Assembly (NCBI GenBank): GCA_042408665.1
Contig: JBHOQW010000175.1
Span: 39,526 to 103,525, forward strand
Direction of reading: 5' to 3'
Length of the DNA: 64,000 nt
From: CAUJGQ01 sp042408665
GTDB lineage: Bacteria; Chloroflexota; Dehalococcoidia; CAUJGQ01
In this document: positions 16,383 to 24,481 of the stretch, piece by piece
Layout: each line of letters starts with the position of its first letter
How positions within the stretch are numbered: the stretch's first letter is position 1
Notes under the pieces: model-generated
Seen by the model: the letters and a program-made list of their open reading frames with translations, nothing else
Databases searched by the model: none
Told to the model about the DNA's origin: nothing
Made by a program: the position numbers and the translations under genes

Positions 16383-17159
16383 ATGTCGCCCTCCTTGGTA
16401 GACTGGCGCCGTATGTCGGGATGGGAGCTGGCGCTGGTCGCGGCGGTGGGGTTTGCGGGCAGCTTCTACGGCGTGACCTCCGGGGGCGGCGGTTTGCTCA
16501 TCATTCCCGGCCTGATCGTGCTCGGCATGCCGGGGCCGATGGCCGTGGCCACCAGCCGCGTCGGCCAGCTCACCCTCAGCGTGGCGGGGGTGGCGCGCTT
16601 CCGGCGGGCGGGCCTGATACGCGGGCGCACGGACCTGCCGCTGATGGCGGTGGTCACCGCCGGCTCGGCGGTGGGGGCCTTCCTCCTGTTACATGTGGAC
16701 CCGGCCCGCTTTGAGCGGGCCTTCGGCGCGGTTACCCTGCTCCTGGCACCGGTGATCCTGTTCGGCCGGCGGCTGAAGCTGGAACAGCCGGGCGTCGCTC
16801 CGTCACCGATGCGGCTTGGCCTCGGCTACGTCTTCGCCTTCGCCACCGGGGTCTACGCCGGCCTGTTCGGCGCCGCCTGGGCCACGTTTTTCACCTACGT
16901 GATGGTCGCTGCCTTCGGCACGTCCTTCCTACAGGGAGCGGCGGTGCGCACCTTTGTGGGGATGGCCGTCGGCTTGGTGACGACACTGATCGTGGGTTTG
17001 GGCGGGCAGATCGACCCGCTGCCCTCGGCGGTGCTGGCGATCGCCACCCTCATCGGCTCCTACGCGGGCGCCTCCTTCGCCCTGCGCCGTGGCGAGGGGT
17101 ACGCCCGCCAGGTTGTGGCCCTGATCGCGGTGGCGGCCGGGCTCAAATTGCTCCTGTAA
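16383..17159 (+). CDS. TauE/SafE (TSUP) family permease
   Basis: A 258-residue membrane protein with about eight helices and the TSUP internal repeat. The first half opens with GSFYGVTSGGGGLLIIPGLI and the second with GVYAGLFGAAWATFFTYVM; each carries the glycine-rich turn that defines the family. Characterised members export sulfite, sulfoacetate or other organic sulfur anions, but the substrate here is open. The upstream ATG is favoured because TATACC lies exactly 6 bases before it; a second ATG ten codons later is possible and also lacks a ribosome binding site. Confidence 0.87.
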   Translation: MSPSLVDWRRMSGWELALVAAVGFAGSFYGVTSGGGGLLIIPGLIVLGMPGPMAVATSRVGQLTLSVAGVARFRRAGLIRGRTDLPLMAVVTAGSAVGAFLLLHVDPARFERAFGAVTLLLAPVILFGRRLKLEQPGVAPSPMRLGLGYVFAFATGVYAGLFGAAWATFFTYVMVAAFGTSFLQGAAVRTFVGMAVGLVTTLIVGLGGQIDPLPSAVLAIATLIGSYAGASFALRRGEGYARQVVALIAVAAGLKLLL

Positions 17160-17255
17160 GCCCGCTGGCTGCGCTGCCGCCCGCGCCCTATGCTCCGGGT
17201 GAACGGGCGCCCCGCACGGCGACGCGGTGCCCACACGCAGCACGGGAGGGTCACC

Positions 17256-17546
17256 ATGACCGGCGAACCAACCGCGGAGCGCGAGCGTCACGAGCGCTGG
17301 ACGGAGCAGCAGATCGTGGTGCGTCAGGTCACCCACATTCAAGCCTCATGGACGGAGCAGGCGCGCGGCGAACCCGGCGCCTTCACGCTGCAACTGATTC
17401 TCGACAACGGGGTAACGGAGTACGTTCTGCGCCCGACGGCGGCCGACCTGCAGGTGCTGCTGCAGCTCTTCCAGCAGAGCGGCACGGCGATGTTCGATAC
17501 CACGCGCAAGGTCTTGATGTTCAGCGACGTGGCGATCAAGGGCTAA
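17256..17546 (+). CDS. Conserved-looking hypothetical protein (96 aa)
   Basis: A 96-residue soluble protein. The first 45 residues are charged and probably flexible; the rest (about 48-96) predicts beta strands and a helix with TLQLILDNGVTEYVLRPTAADLQVLLQLF, which suggests a compact domain. No family name is recognised. GGGAGGGTCACC before the ATG is a good ribosome binding site. It converges on the cation exchanger gene 23 bases away. Confidence 0.65.
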   Translation: MTGEPTAERERHERWTEQQIVVRQVTHIQASWTEQARGEPGAFTLQLILDNGVTEYVLRPTAADLQVLLQLFQQSGTAMFDTTRKVLMFSDVAIKG

Positions 17547-17569
17547 CGGCGGTCGCTGCTGCCGCCGCG

Positions 17570-18919
17570 CTACCGCTGGTGCTTCGGCGGTGCGCCGGGG
17601 GACCCACTGCGCCCTGCCACCGCCTGCGGGTCGAAGTCGGCCTCGGTGATGACCGCCTCGCCGAACCAGGCGCGCCAGGGCTGGTGGAAGAAGCGACGCT
17701 GACGCCAGAACACGAACACGGCGCAGGCCAGGTACAGGAAGGCGAAGGCCCAGCGCACGGGCTCATCGACCACGGCCGTCGGCAACCGCCCCGCCAACCC
17801 GTCCAACCACAGCCAAGAGAGCACGTCGCCGATGGTCTGCGTGGGCAGGGCGGCCTGGGTAATGAACAGCACGGCCAGCAGCGCTCCCTCGGCCAGGGAG
17901 ACGGCCAGGCCCAGCAGCACCGCCACGGCGAACAGGCTCTGCGCCGCCGTGAGGAACACCTCCTCGATCTGCCGGGCGTCGAGCGGCAACGGTTCGAAGG
18001 AGCGGCCGGAGATGGCGAAGGCGATGGGGAGCCCGCCGATGAGCAGCGTCCACTGGTTGACCTTCGAGGAGATAAGCGCGCCCATGCCGGCCGCCGCGCG
18101 CATGCGCCAAGCCATGAGGCCGGCAGCGATGAACTCCGGCGCCTCCGAGGCCAGCGGCGCCACCCACTGTACCAAGAGGAACTCGTCAATGCCCAGCTCG
18201 GTGCCGGTGTGCACCAGGCCTTCGGCGAACGGCTCGGCCGAGGCCAGGATGATGCCGGCGGCGAATACAAACAGCGCCACCAGCACCGGCCGGCGCCTGC
18301 GGGCCGGCAGGGCGCCGATCACCCTCGCCGGACCCATCAGCTCCGGCTCCTCTGCCGGGTGGCGGGCGGCGAGCAGCAGATAGGCGAGGAACAACCCCAT
18401 CAGGACCAGACTGTCCAGGAGTGAGATGGACGCCTTGAGCGGCAGCAGGAAGGAATAGAGGGTGGCCAGCCCCAGGAAGGTGAGCTCGAGCTGGTGACTG
18501 CGCGCCAGCTCGAGCAGGGTGCGCCGGCTACGGATGAAGAAGATCAAGACAATCGTGGACCAGCCCAACCCCACCAGCAACCGGTTGCCGCCGGTCATGT
18601 TTGCGGCGGCGTACTGGGCGTAATGCGGATCCTGGCCCGCCTTCCAGGCGAAGGTGAGGTCCACGGCGTATTCCGGCAGCACGGCGATCAGCGCCAGCAC
18701 CGCCAACGCCAGCGCCTGGGAGACGTCGTGCTCCGCGGCCTCCGCCGTCCAGGTGAGAATGAACGCGGCGGCGACGACGGCTACACCGAAGGTGACGGTC
18801 TCCACCACCACGGGCGCGTGCCACAGCCCGGCCCGCAGGCCGAGGGCGGGCGCCGCAGCCGCGGCCAGCAGCACCAGCCAACTCCAGCGGCTGACCCAGG
18901 GTTCCGTTCGTGCCTGCAT
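17570..18919 (-). CDS. CaCA-family cation exchanger, probable Mn2+ exporter
   Basis: A 449-residue membrane protein with two copies of the Ca2+/cation antiporter repeat. The first alpha repeat has the ALIAVLPEYAVDLTFAW segment and the second has WVAPLASEAPEFIAAGLMAW; the acidic residue beside Pro/Ser in each is the ion ligand. A yybP-ykoY manganese riboswitch with a terminator lies directly upstream, so Mn2+ (or Ca2+ with Mn2+) export driven by protons or Na+ is the best inference. GGGAGGGAGCGCCC precedes the ATG. Confidence 0.9.
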   Translation of the reverse strand: MQARTEPWVSRWSWLVLLAAAAAPALGLRAGLWHAPVVVETVTFGVAVVAAAFILTWTAEAAEHDVSQALALAVLALIAVLPEYAVDLTFAWKAGQDPHYAQYAAANMTGGNRLLVGLGWSTIVLIFFIRSRRTLLELARSHQLELTFLGLATLYSFLLPLKASISLLDSLVLMGLFLAYLLLAARHPAEEPELMGPARVIGALPARRRRPVLVALFVFAAGIILASAEPFAEGLVHTGTELGIDEFLLVQWVAPLASEAPEFIAAGLMAWRMRAAAGMGALISSKVNQWTLLIGGLPIAFAISGRSFEPLPLDARQIEEVFLTAAQSLFAVAVLLGLAVSLAEGALLAVLFITQAALPTQTIGDVLSWLWLDGLAGRLPTAVVDEPVRWAFAFLYLACAVFVFWRQRRFFHQPWRAWFGEAVITEADFDPQAVAGRSGSPGAPPKHQR

Positions 18920-18962
18920 GGGCGCTCCCTCCCGTGTCGGGACACGCCAGGCGGCCGCGCAC

Positions 18963-19018
18963 GAAAAAAGACCTTCCCCAGCCGCTGGCGGTCACGCCAG
19001 AATCTGGGCAAAGGTCTT
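18963..19018 (-). terminator. Intrinsic terminator of the manganese riboswitch
   Basis: On the minus strand AAGACCTTTGCCCAG pairs with CTGGGGAAGGTCTT around an inner CTGGCG/CGCCAG hairpin and is followed by TTTT. The AAGACCTTTGCC arm is also part of the aptamer's conserved 3' strand, so metal-bound aptamer and terminator should exclude one another. Confidence 0.82.
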
Positions 19019-19130
19019 GCCAACCGGTTCATTTCCGGCTGCCGGGACCAGGGCACGCCCGCCATGCCCGTGCTGGTGACCCCGGCATGTCCCGATGACG
19101 ACCGGGACAGGGCTACTCCCCCATACCCTG
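19005..19130 (-). ncRNA. yybP-ykoY manganese riboswitch
   Basis: The minus strand reads GGGGAGTAG (19121-19113), GTCGTCATCGGGACATGCC (19102-19084), a variable arm and GGCAAGACCTTTGCC (19022-19008), which are the hallmark blocks of the yybP-ykoY class. Members bind Mn2+ and switch on Mn2+ efflux genes. The 3' block overlaps a strong terminator, consistent with transcriptional control. The downstream gene is a CaCA exchanger, a known type of partner. The 5' boundary is set just before the GGGGAGTAG box. Confidence 0.9.
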
Positions 19131-19279
19131 TTTCTACCCTACTGCACCAGTGAGCAGTCCGTCCACCGCCGTGCCGGCAGGCGTTTAAGCGTGGAACGAG
19201 CCGGAAAGCACGAAATGGCAGCCCGGGCCGTAGGCTACCGCGCCGACGTTCAAACGTCCCTTCGTCCGCGCGGTTTTCG

Positions 19280-19813
19280 TCAGCCGCCGCGCAGGCGGGC
19301 GGCGTACATAAGTAGGCCCACCTGGCTCTTGGCATCCTGGATCTGGCCGGCGGTGATGGCGGCCAGCGCCTCCGCCAGGGTTAGCGGCACCACCTCGATC
19401 AGCTCGTCCTCATCGGCCCGCAGCCGGCTCTCCACGAGATCTTCGGCCAGGTAGACGTGGATGTATTCGGTGCAGTAGCCCGGCGCCACCCAGAAGCCGC
19501 ACAGGCGCGTCAGCCGACCGGCGCGATAGCCGATCTCCTCCTGCAGCTCCCGCTGCGCCGCCGCCTCGATGTCTTCACCGTCGTCCGTAGTCCCGGCGGG
19601 TACCTCCAGCAGCGCGGCGCCCACGGGCGAGCGCCACTGCCGCACCAGCAGGATCCGCCCCTCGCGGTCCACCGGCACCATCGCCACCGCCGGGTTGTGC
19701 TCCACCACCTCGCGCGTGGCGATGCGCCCATCCGGTAAGCGCACGGTGTCGATGCGCAGCCGCACAACCTTGCCCTCGTAGACGCGGCGCTGCTCGATCG
19801 TCTGCTCCTCCAC
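19280..19813 (-). CDS. Nudix hydrolase, ADP-ribose pyrophosphatase-like
   Basis: A 177-residue Nudix protein. The Nudix box is perfect: G74, five residues, E80, seven residues and REL-QEE-GY (88-96). The preceding VVEHNPAVAMVPVD and LLVRQWRSPVGAALLEVPAG are typical of ADP-ribose/ADP-sugar pyrophosphatases (NudF/YqkG-like). The GTG start follows GGAGGCGACG at good spacing; an in-frame ATG 32 codons upstream gives an unconserved extension. The gene is apparently alone, downstream of the GNAT gene on the same strand. Confidence 0.92.
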   Translation of the reverse strand: MEEQTIEQRRVYEGKVVRLRIDTVRLPDGRIATREVVEHNPAVAMVPVDREGRILLVRQWRSPVGAALLEVPAGTTDDGEDIEAAAQRELQEEIGYRAGRLTRLCGFWVAPGYCTEYIHVYLAEDLVESRLRADEDELIEVVPLTLAEALAAITAGQIQDAKSQVGLLMYAARLRGG

Positions 19814-19971
19814 CGTCGCCTCCGTACCGTCCCGGCGTGCCGGGGCTGTTGTCCCTGCGCAGGCGGTCGCTGTCGGCCGCCCCCGCCATTGTCCCGCGCT
19901 CGGCGCCACGCGCCTAGCCCACTCCCCGCACGGGTGCTCGGGGCTAGGTAGGCGTGGAGGGCACCGAGCGC

Positions 19972-20517
19972 TCAGGCGCCGGATGCATCCCGTGGGCGAC
20001 CTTCGACGATGGGCAGGGCCTGAGCGCCGTTCACGTTGGGGAACAGGTCAATGGAGACGGCGATCTCGTTGCAGGAGGGAAACTTCGGGCAGCGGTAGCA
20101 CTCGTTCCACACCTTGCGGGGGAAGTTCGCCACGTTGGCCAGCCGAAAGCCCAGCTTCTCAAAGAAACCGGGCTTGTAGGTCAGGGCGAACACGCGCGGC
20201 AGCCCCAGACGGCGTGCCTCGTCCAGGCAGGCACGCACCAGGGCCGCGCCCACCCCCTTGAGCTGGCGATCCTCCCGCACAGCCAGAGACTTGATCTCGG
20301 CCAGGTCCGCCCAGAGCAGGTGTAGCGCCGCGCAGCCGAGGAACTCGCCCTGCGCGTCGCGGGCGACGAAGAAATCGCGCAGGTTCTCGTAGATCTCGTT
20401 CAGGGGGCGGTGCAGCATCTCGCCCCGGTCGGCGAAATAGGTGACGAGGCGAAAGATGGCCTCGGCATCCGCCACCGTCGCCTTCTCAACCCGGATCGTG
20501 TCTGCCGCGGGCCCCAT
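19972..20517 (-). CDS. GNAT acetyltransferase, short ArgA/N-acetylglutamate-synthase-like
   Basis: A 181-residue single-domain N-acetyltransferase. The acetyl-CoA binding region is around VREDRQLKGVGAALVRACL. The C-terminal VWNECYRCPKFPSCNEIA segment has the cysteine pattern seen in stand-alone argA-type acetyltransferases, which make N-acetylglutamate for arginine synthesis. The start is uncertain: this ATG leaves a 14-base gap to the zinc-ribbon gene, while an in-frame GTG 17 codons upstream would overlap it. The two genes share a promoter at about 20750. Confidence 0.83.
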   Translation of the reverse strand: MGPAADTIRVEKATVADAEAIFRLVTYFADRGEMLHRPLNEIYENLRDFFVARDAQGEFLGCAALHLLWADLAEIKSLAVREDRQLKGVGAALVRACLDEARRLGLPRVFALTYKPGFFEKLGFRLANVANFPRKVWNECYRCPKFPSCNEIAVSIDLFPNVNGAQALPIVEGRPRDASGA

Positions 20518-20531
20518 CGTCGTGTCGATCG

Positions 20532-20702
20532 TCAGGCCTCCTGCGTCTGGAGCGTCATCCAGGACCACGTCCGGCAGCGCGGGCAGCGCTTGAGGATGTT
20601 GCCGGTTACGCCGTTGCCATCATCCATGGGCAGGATGCCGATGGGCGCGACGCGCACCGCCGCCGAGCACTTCGGGCAGGTGAGGACGGGGGACGGTTCC
20701 AT
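20532..20702 (-). CDS. Small zinc-ribbon protein (56 aa)
   Basis: A 56-residue protein with two CxxC pairs, CPKC (9-12) and CPRC (40-43), separated by a 27-residue loop, the pattern of a zinc ribbon. GAGGTGCATCTCG precedes the ATG, and a promoter with a good -35 and -10 lies about 40 bases upstream. It is the first gene before the GNAT acetyltransferase. The function is unknown. Confidence 0.75.
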   Translation of the reverse strand: MEPSPVLTCPKCSAAVRVAPIGILPMDDGNGVTGNILKRCPRCRTWSWMTLQTQEA

Positions 20703-20747
20703 CGAGATGCACCTCAGGTGGTGGTGGCCGCAGGCGAGAGCAGTGCA

Positions 20748-20776
20748 ATTATATGAACGTTGCTGCCCACTGCAAA
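20748..20776 (-). promoter_or_regulatory. Promoter for the zinc-ribbon/GNAT genes
   Basis: The minus strand reads TTTGCA (-35), a 17-base spacer and TATAAT (-10). Transcription would begin near 20741, about 39 bases before the zinc-ribbon ATG. Confidence 0.65.
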
Positions 20777-20809
20777 CTGGCCGCCAACCGCGCCGCCCGC
20801 CGCGGCACC

Positions 20810-22570
20810 TCAGCCCTCGGTGGCGGCCAGCATCTCGTCCGCGGCGGCCAGGTGCGCGGCGCTGACGCCGCCGAGCATCGCCGCCAGCTCCCGCCGCCGC
20901 TCCTCGCCGTTCAGCTCTCGCACCTCGGTGAACGTGCGCCCGCCGTCCACCCGTTTGGCGACCGCCAGGTGACGCTCGGCACGGGCCGCCACCTGCGGCA
21001 GGTGCGTGATGCAGATCACCTGGTGGTGGCGACCAAGCGCGGCCAGCTTCTCGCCCACCACCCGGCCGGAGCGGCCACCGATGCCCACATCCACTTCATC
21101 AAACACCAGCGTGGGCACGGCGTCGGCGGCGCCCAGCACTGTCTTCAGCGCCAGCATCAGCCGGGCGGTCTCGCCGCCACTCGCCACCTTGGCCAGCGGG
21201 CGCAGCGGCTCGCCGGGGTTGAGAGAGACGTAGAACTCCACCCGATCGACGCCGCTGCGGTCGAAGGCCACAGCTGTAGCCCCGGCCGGCGCGGGCTCCG
21301 TTCCCAACGCCACCAATTCTGTCAGCGGCAGGGCGACGGGCACGCCCTCCGGGTCCTCGCGCCGCTCAAACCGCACGGCAAAGCGCCCGCCGGCCAGGTT
21401 CAGCTCGGCGATCTCCGTCTGCACCGCCTCGGCTAGGCGGCAGGCAGCCCGCCGACGCGCGTGCGACAGCCGTTCGGCCGCCGTCGCCAGGCGCGCGCGC
21501 AGCGCCTCCTCTCGCTCTCGGAGCTCTTCCAAACGCTCCTCACCCAGGGTCAGCTCCGCCAGTTCGGCCCGCGCCCGCTCCGCGTAGGCCAGCACCTCGG
21601 CCAGCGTGGCGCCGTACTTGCGCTTGAGCGCGGCGATCAGAGCCAGCCGCTCCTCGATGCGCTCCAGGCGGCGCGGGTTGTATTCGACCCCCTCGCGATA
21701 GGCGCGCAGCTCCCGCGCCAGGTCGTACACCTGCGATTGCAGCGCCTCGGCCAGGGCGGCCGTCTCCGCCATGCGCGGGTCGATGCGCGCCAGTTGCGCC
21801 AGCGCATCGGCCGCCAGTCCCAGGGCATCCGCCGCCGAGGCCGAGCGACCGCCGCCCGTCAGGGCCGTGTGGGCCGCCTCGGAGAGCCGGGCCAGCTCCT
21901 CGGCGCTGACCAGGAGCTGGCGCTCGGCGCGCAGCTCCTCCTCCTCGTCCGGGCGCAGCCGTGCCGCGTCGATCTCCTGCACCTCGTAGGCCAGCCGGTC
22001 CTGGCGGCGGGCCCGCTCCCGCTCGTCCTCCGTCAGGCGGCGGATGGCGGCCCGCACCTCGCGCAGCTCGGCGACCAGCGCCGTCACCGCCGCCCGCTCC
22101 GCCCCCAGACCGGCAAACCGGTCCAGATGCCCGAGATGCTCCGCCGGACGCAGGACAGAGAGCTGATCCTCCTGACCGTGGATGTCCACCAGCCGCCGGC
22201 CCAGCGCCGCCAAAGCGCTCTGCACCACCACGCGGCCATTCACCCGGGCCACCGAGCGTCCCTGCCGCGGCACCTCACGGCTGATGATGAGCAGGCCATC
22301 CTCGGGCTCGATGCCGACCTCCGACAGGGTCTCGGCCAGCGCCTCATCGGCGCCCGGGTCGACGCGGAACACCCCTTCCACGCGCGCGGCGCCGGCACCG
22401 GCGCGCACGACCTCCGGGTCCGCCCGACCGCCAAGCAGCAGGGCGAGGGCGTCGATGATCAGGCTCTTGCCCGCGCCGGTCTCGCCGGTGATGGCGTTGA
22501 AGCCGGGCGCAAAGCGGAGACGCACGTGCTCGGCGACGGCGAAGTTGCGGATATCGAGCTCGTCGAGCAT
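20810..22570 (-). CDS. recN: DNA repair protein RecN
   Basis: A 586-residue SMC-like ATPase acting early in double-strand break repair. The Walker A GETGAGKS (29-36) follows the start LDELDIRNFAVAEHV; the QEDQLSVL motif, a long coiled coil (about 150-370) and the C-terminal SGGETARLMLALKTVL signature plus LVFDEVDVGIGG Walker B complete the family. The length is usual. It is the third gene of a tlyA-nadK-recN run, a common arrangement. Confidence 0.97.
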   Translation of the reverse strand: MLDELDIRNFAVAEHVRLRFAPGFNAITGETGAGKSLIIDALALLLGGRADPEVVRAGAGAARVEGVFRVDPGADEALAETLSEVGIEPEDGLLIISREVPRQGRSVARVNGRVVVQSALAALGRRLVDIHGQEDQLSVLRPAEHLGHLDRFAGLGAERAAVTALVAELREVRAAIRRLTEDERERARRQDRLAYEVQEIDAARLRPDEEEELRAERQLLVSAEELARLSEAAHTALTGGGRSASAADALGLAADALAQLARIDPRMAETAALAEALQSQVYDLARELRAYREGVEYNPRRLERIEERLALIAALKRKYGATLAEVLAYAERARAELAELTLGEERLEELREREEALRARLATAAERLSHARRRAACRLAEAVQTEIAELNLAGGRFAVRFERREDPEGVPVALPLTELVALGTEPAPAGATAVAFDRSGVDRVEFYVSLNPGEPLRPLAKVASGGETARLMLALKTVLGAADAVPTLVFDEVDVGIGGRSGRVVGEKLAALGRHHQVICITHLPQVAARAERHLAVAKRVDGGRTFTEVRELNGEERRRELAAMLGGVSAAHLAAADEMLAATEG

Positions 22571-22673
22571 GACTCTCCCGCGAACACCGTCACGACGGGG
22601 TGTACAGCCTCCTTGCCCTTACAAGGGTAGCAAAGGGACAGCCGTTCCGGATGGCCCACGGCACGCGCGCCGA

Positions 22674-23549
22674 TCACTCGCGGTGCGCAGCTCGCTCGCC
22701 GGTGTCGAGCAGGCGGGTGAGGTTGCGGAAGAAATCGGAGGGCGGCCCCAGACGGATGAAGCGTGCCCGGTACTCGCTGCGGCGCACGCGCACGCTGGCG
22801 CCGGTAGACACGAGGTAGTCGATCTGGCCGTCGAACGAGACGACGGCGCGCATCTCCGTGTGCACGCGCAGCTCCACGCGCGTGTCGCGCGGCAGGACGA
22901 TCGGCCGCACGCGCGAGATGTGGGCCGCCACCGGCGTGAGCACCATGTCCTCCGCCTCCGGACACAAGACCGGCCCACCGGCGGACAGGTTGTAGCCCGT
23001 GCTGCCGGTGGCCGTGCACACCAGCACGCTGTCCGCCCGCACCACCTCCACGCGGGCGCCGTCCAGCAGCACCTCGATGTCCACCGGCCGCCCGCCGAAG
23101 CGGCCGACGACGACGTCGTTGAGTGTGTGTTGGGGCGGCAGGTCGGCCGGCGGTCGGTCGTCGGGCAGGCGCACCTCGGCGCGCAGCATCGTGCGGTGCT
23201 CGAGGCGGCCGGCGCCGTCCAGCACCTCGTGCAGGCGGATGGCCGCCTCGTCCGGCCGCAGCTCGCTGAGGAAGCCCAGCCGCCCCATATTGACGCCGAT
23301 GATCGGCGTCTCGTAGGGGATAGCCACGCGCGCGGCGCGCAGCACGGTGCCGTCACCGCCGATACAGATGAGCAGGTCGGTATCGGGCACGTGCGCCGGC
23401 CCGCTCGGATCCCACGCCGACAGGCACCACAGCCGCCGCACGCGCGCCGTGAGGCGCTGGCCCAACTCCTCGGCCAGCACACGCGCCGCGGCCACGCGCG
23501 GGTGGTAGAACAGGCCGACTGTCTCGTACTTCACCGACCGCCACCCCAT
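22674..23549 (-). CDS. nadK: NAD kinase
   Basis: A 291-residue enzyme that phosphorylates NAD to NADP with ATP or polyphosphate. GGDGT lies at residues 64-68 and the downstream TATGSTGYNLSAGGP segment is the conserved NE/D-containing substrate site. The start ATG overlaps the tlyA stop as TGATG, indicating translational coupling. It lies between tlyA and recN, its common neighbours. Confidence 0.95.
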   Translation of the reverse strand: MGWRSVKYETVGLFYHPRVAAARVLAEELGQRLTARVRRLWCLSAWDPSGPAHVPDTDLLICIGGDGTVLRAARVAIPYETPIIGVNMGRLGFLSELRPDEAAIRLHEVLDGAGRLEHRTMLRAEVRLPDDRPPADLPPQHTLNDVVVGRFGGRPVDIEVLLDGARVEVVRADSVLVCTATGSTGYNLSAGGPVLCPEAEDMVLTPVAAHISRVRPIVLPRDTRVELRVHTEMRAVVSFDGQIDYLVSTGASVRVRRSEYRARFIRLGPPSDFFRNLTRLLDTGERAAHRE

Positions 23550-24367
23550 CACGCACGCCGGCGGTCCGCCGCGCGGGCTCCCCCGCCCTGCGCATGATGC
23601 GGCTCTACCGCCGCCGGTGACAATCCCCCGTCGCCGGCGGCGTTCTCCCGCTGCAAGAGGAGGAAGAACTCGCGGTTGCCGTCCGCGCCGCGCACGGGCG
23701 AGGTGGTGAGCCCGCGCACGCGAAAGCCGTGGCGCACAGCCCAGGCGACTACCCGGCCCAGGACGGCGGCATGCACCAGAGGGTCGCGCACCACGCCGCC
23801 GCGGCCCACCTCCTCGGGCCGGGCCTCAAACTGCGGTTTGACCAGCGCCACCACCAGGCCGCCCGGCCGCAACAGGCGGCGCACGGGCTCCAGCACCTTG
23901 GTGAGCGAGATAAACGACAGGTCGAGCGTGGCGATGTCTACCGGTTCCGGCAGGCCGGTGAGGTGGCGCAGGTTGGTGCGCTCCATCACCACCACGCGCG
24001 GGTCGGTGCGCAGGCGATAATCGAGCTGCCCGTAGCCCACGTCCACCGCGTACACGCGCGCCGCCCCGGCCTGAAGCAGGCAATCGGTGAAGCCGCCGGT
24101 CGAGGCGCCGGCATCGAGGGCCACGCGCCCGGACACGTCCAGCCCGAAGGCGGCCAGCGCGCCGGCCAGCTTCTCGCCGCCGCGGCTGACAAACCGCGGC
24201 CGTGTCGTGACGGACAGCGAGGCCCCCTCATCGACGAGCTGGCCGGGTTTGGTCACCGGCTGGCCATCGACCAGCACCTGGCCGGCCAGCACCGCGGCGC
24301 GCGCCTTCTCTCGGCTGGGCATCAATCCGCGCTCGACCAGCAACACGTCCACCCGTCTCCTGGCCAT
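23549..24367 (-). CDS. tlyA: TlyA-family rRNA 2'-O-methyltransferase/hemolysin
   Basis: A 272-residue protein with an N-terminal S4 RNA-binding domain (about residues 3-65, MARRRVDVLLVERGL...LVDGQPVTKPG) and an FtsJ-like methyltransferase domain with VALDAGASTGGFTDCLL (SAM site) and the LDLSFISL motif. Actinobacterial TlyA methylates C1409 of 16S and C1920 of 23S rRNA. The chosen ATG begins the S4 domain; the frame open further upstream runs antisense to the UbiA gene and is not coding. The C-terminal 35 residues are low complexity. It is coupled to nadK. Confidence 0.93.
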   Translation of the reverse strand: MARRRVDVLLVERGLMPSREKARAAVLAGQVLVDGQPVTKPGQLVDEGASLSVTTRPRFVSRGGEKLAGALAAFGLDVSGRVALDAGASTGGFTDCLLQAGAARVYAVDVGYGQLDYRLRTDPRVVVMERTNLRHLTGLPEPVDIATLDLSFISLTKVLEPVRRLLRPGGLVVALVKPQFEARPEEVGRGGVVRDPLVHAAVLGRVVAWAVRHGFRVRGLTTSPVRGADGNREFFLLLQRENAAGDGGLSPAAVEPHHAQGGGARAADRRRA

Positions 24368-24481
24368 CCCATGGCTCAGGGTAGGACGGACGCCCTCCGC
24401 CGGCAACGGCGCGCGCCCCGCGCTCGAGGAGGGCGCGATCCGTTGCCTGGCGTGGGCCGGCTCCACTACCATGGGCAGCGT

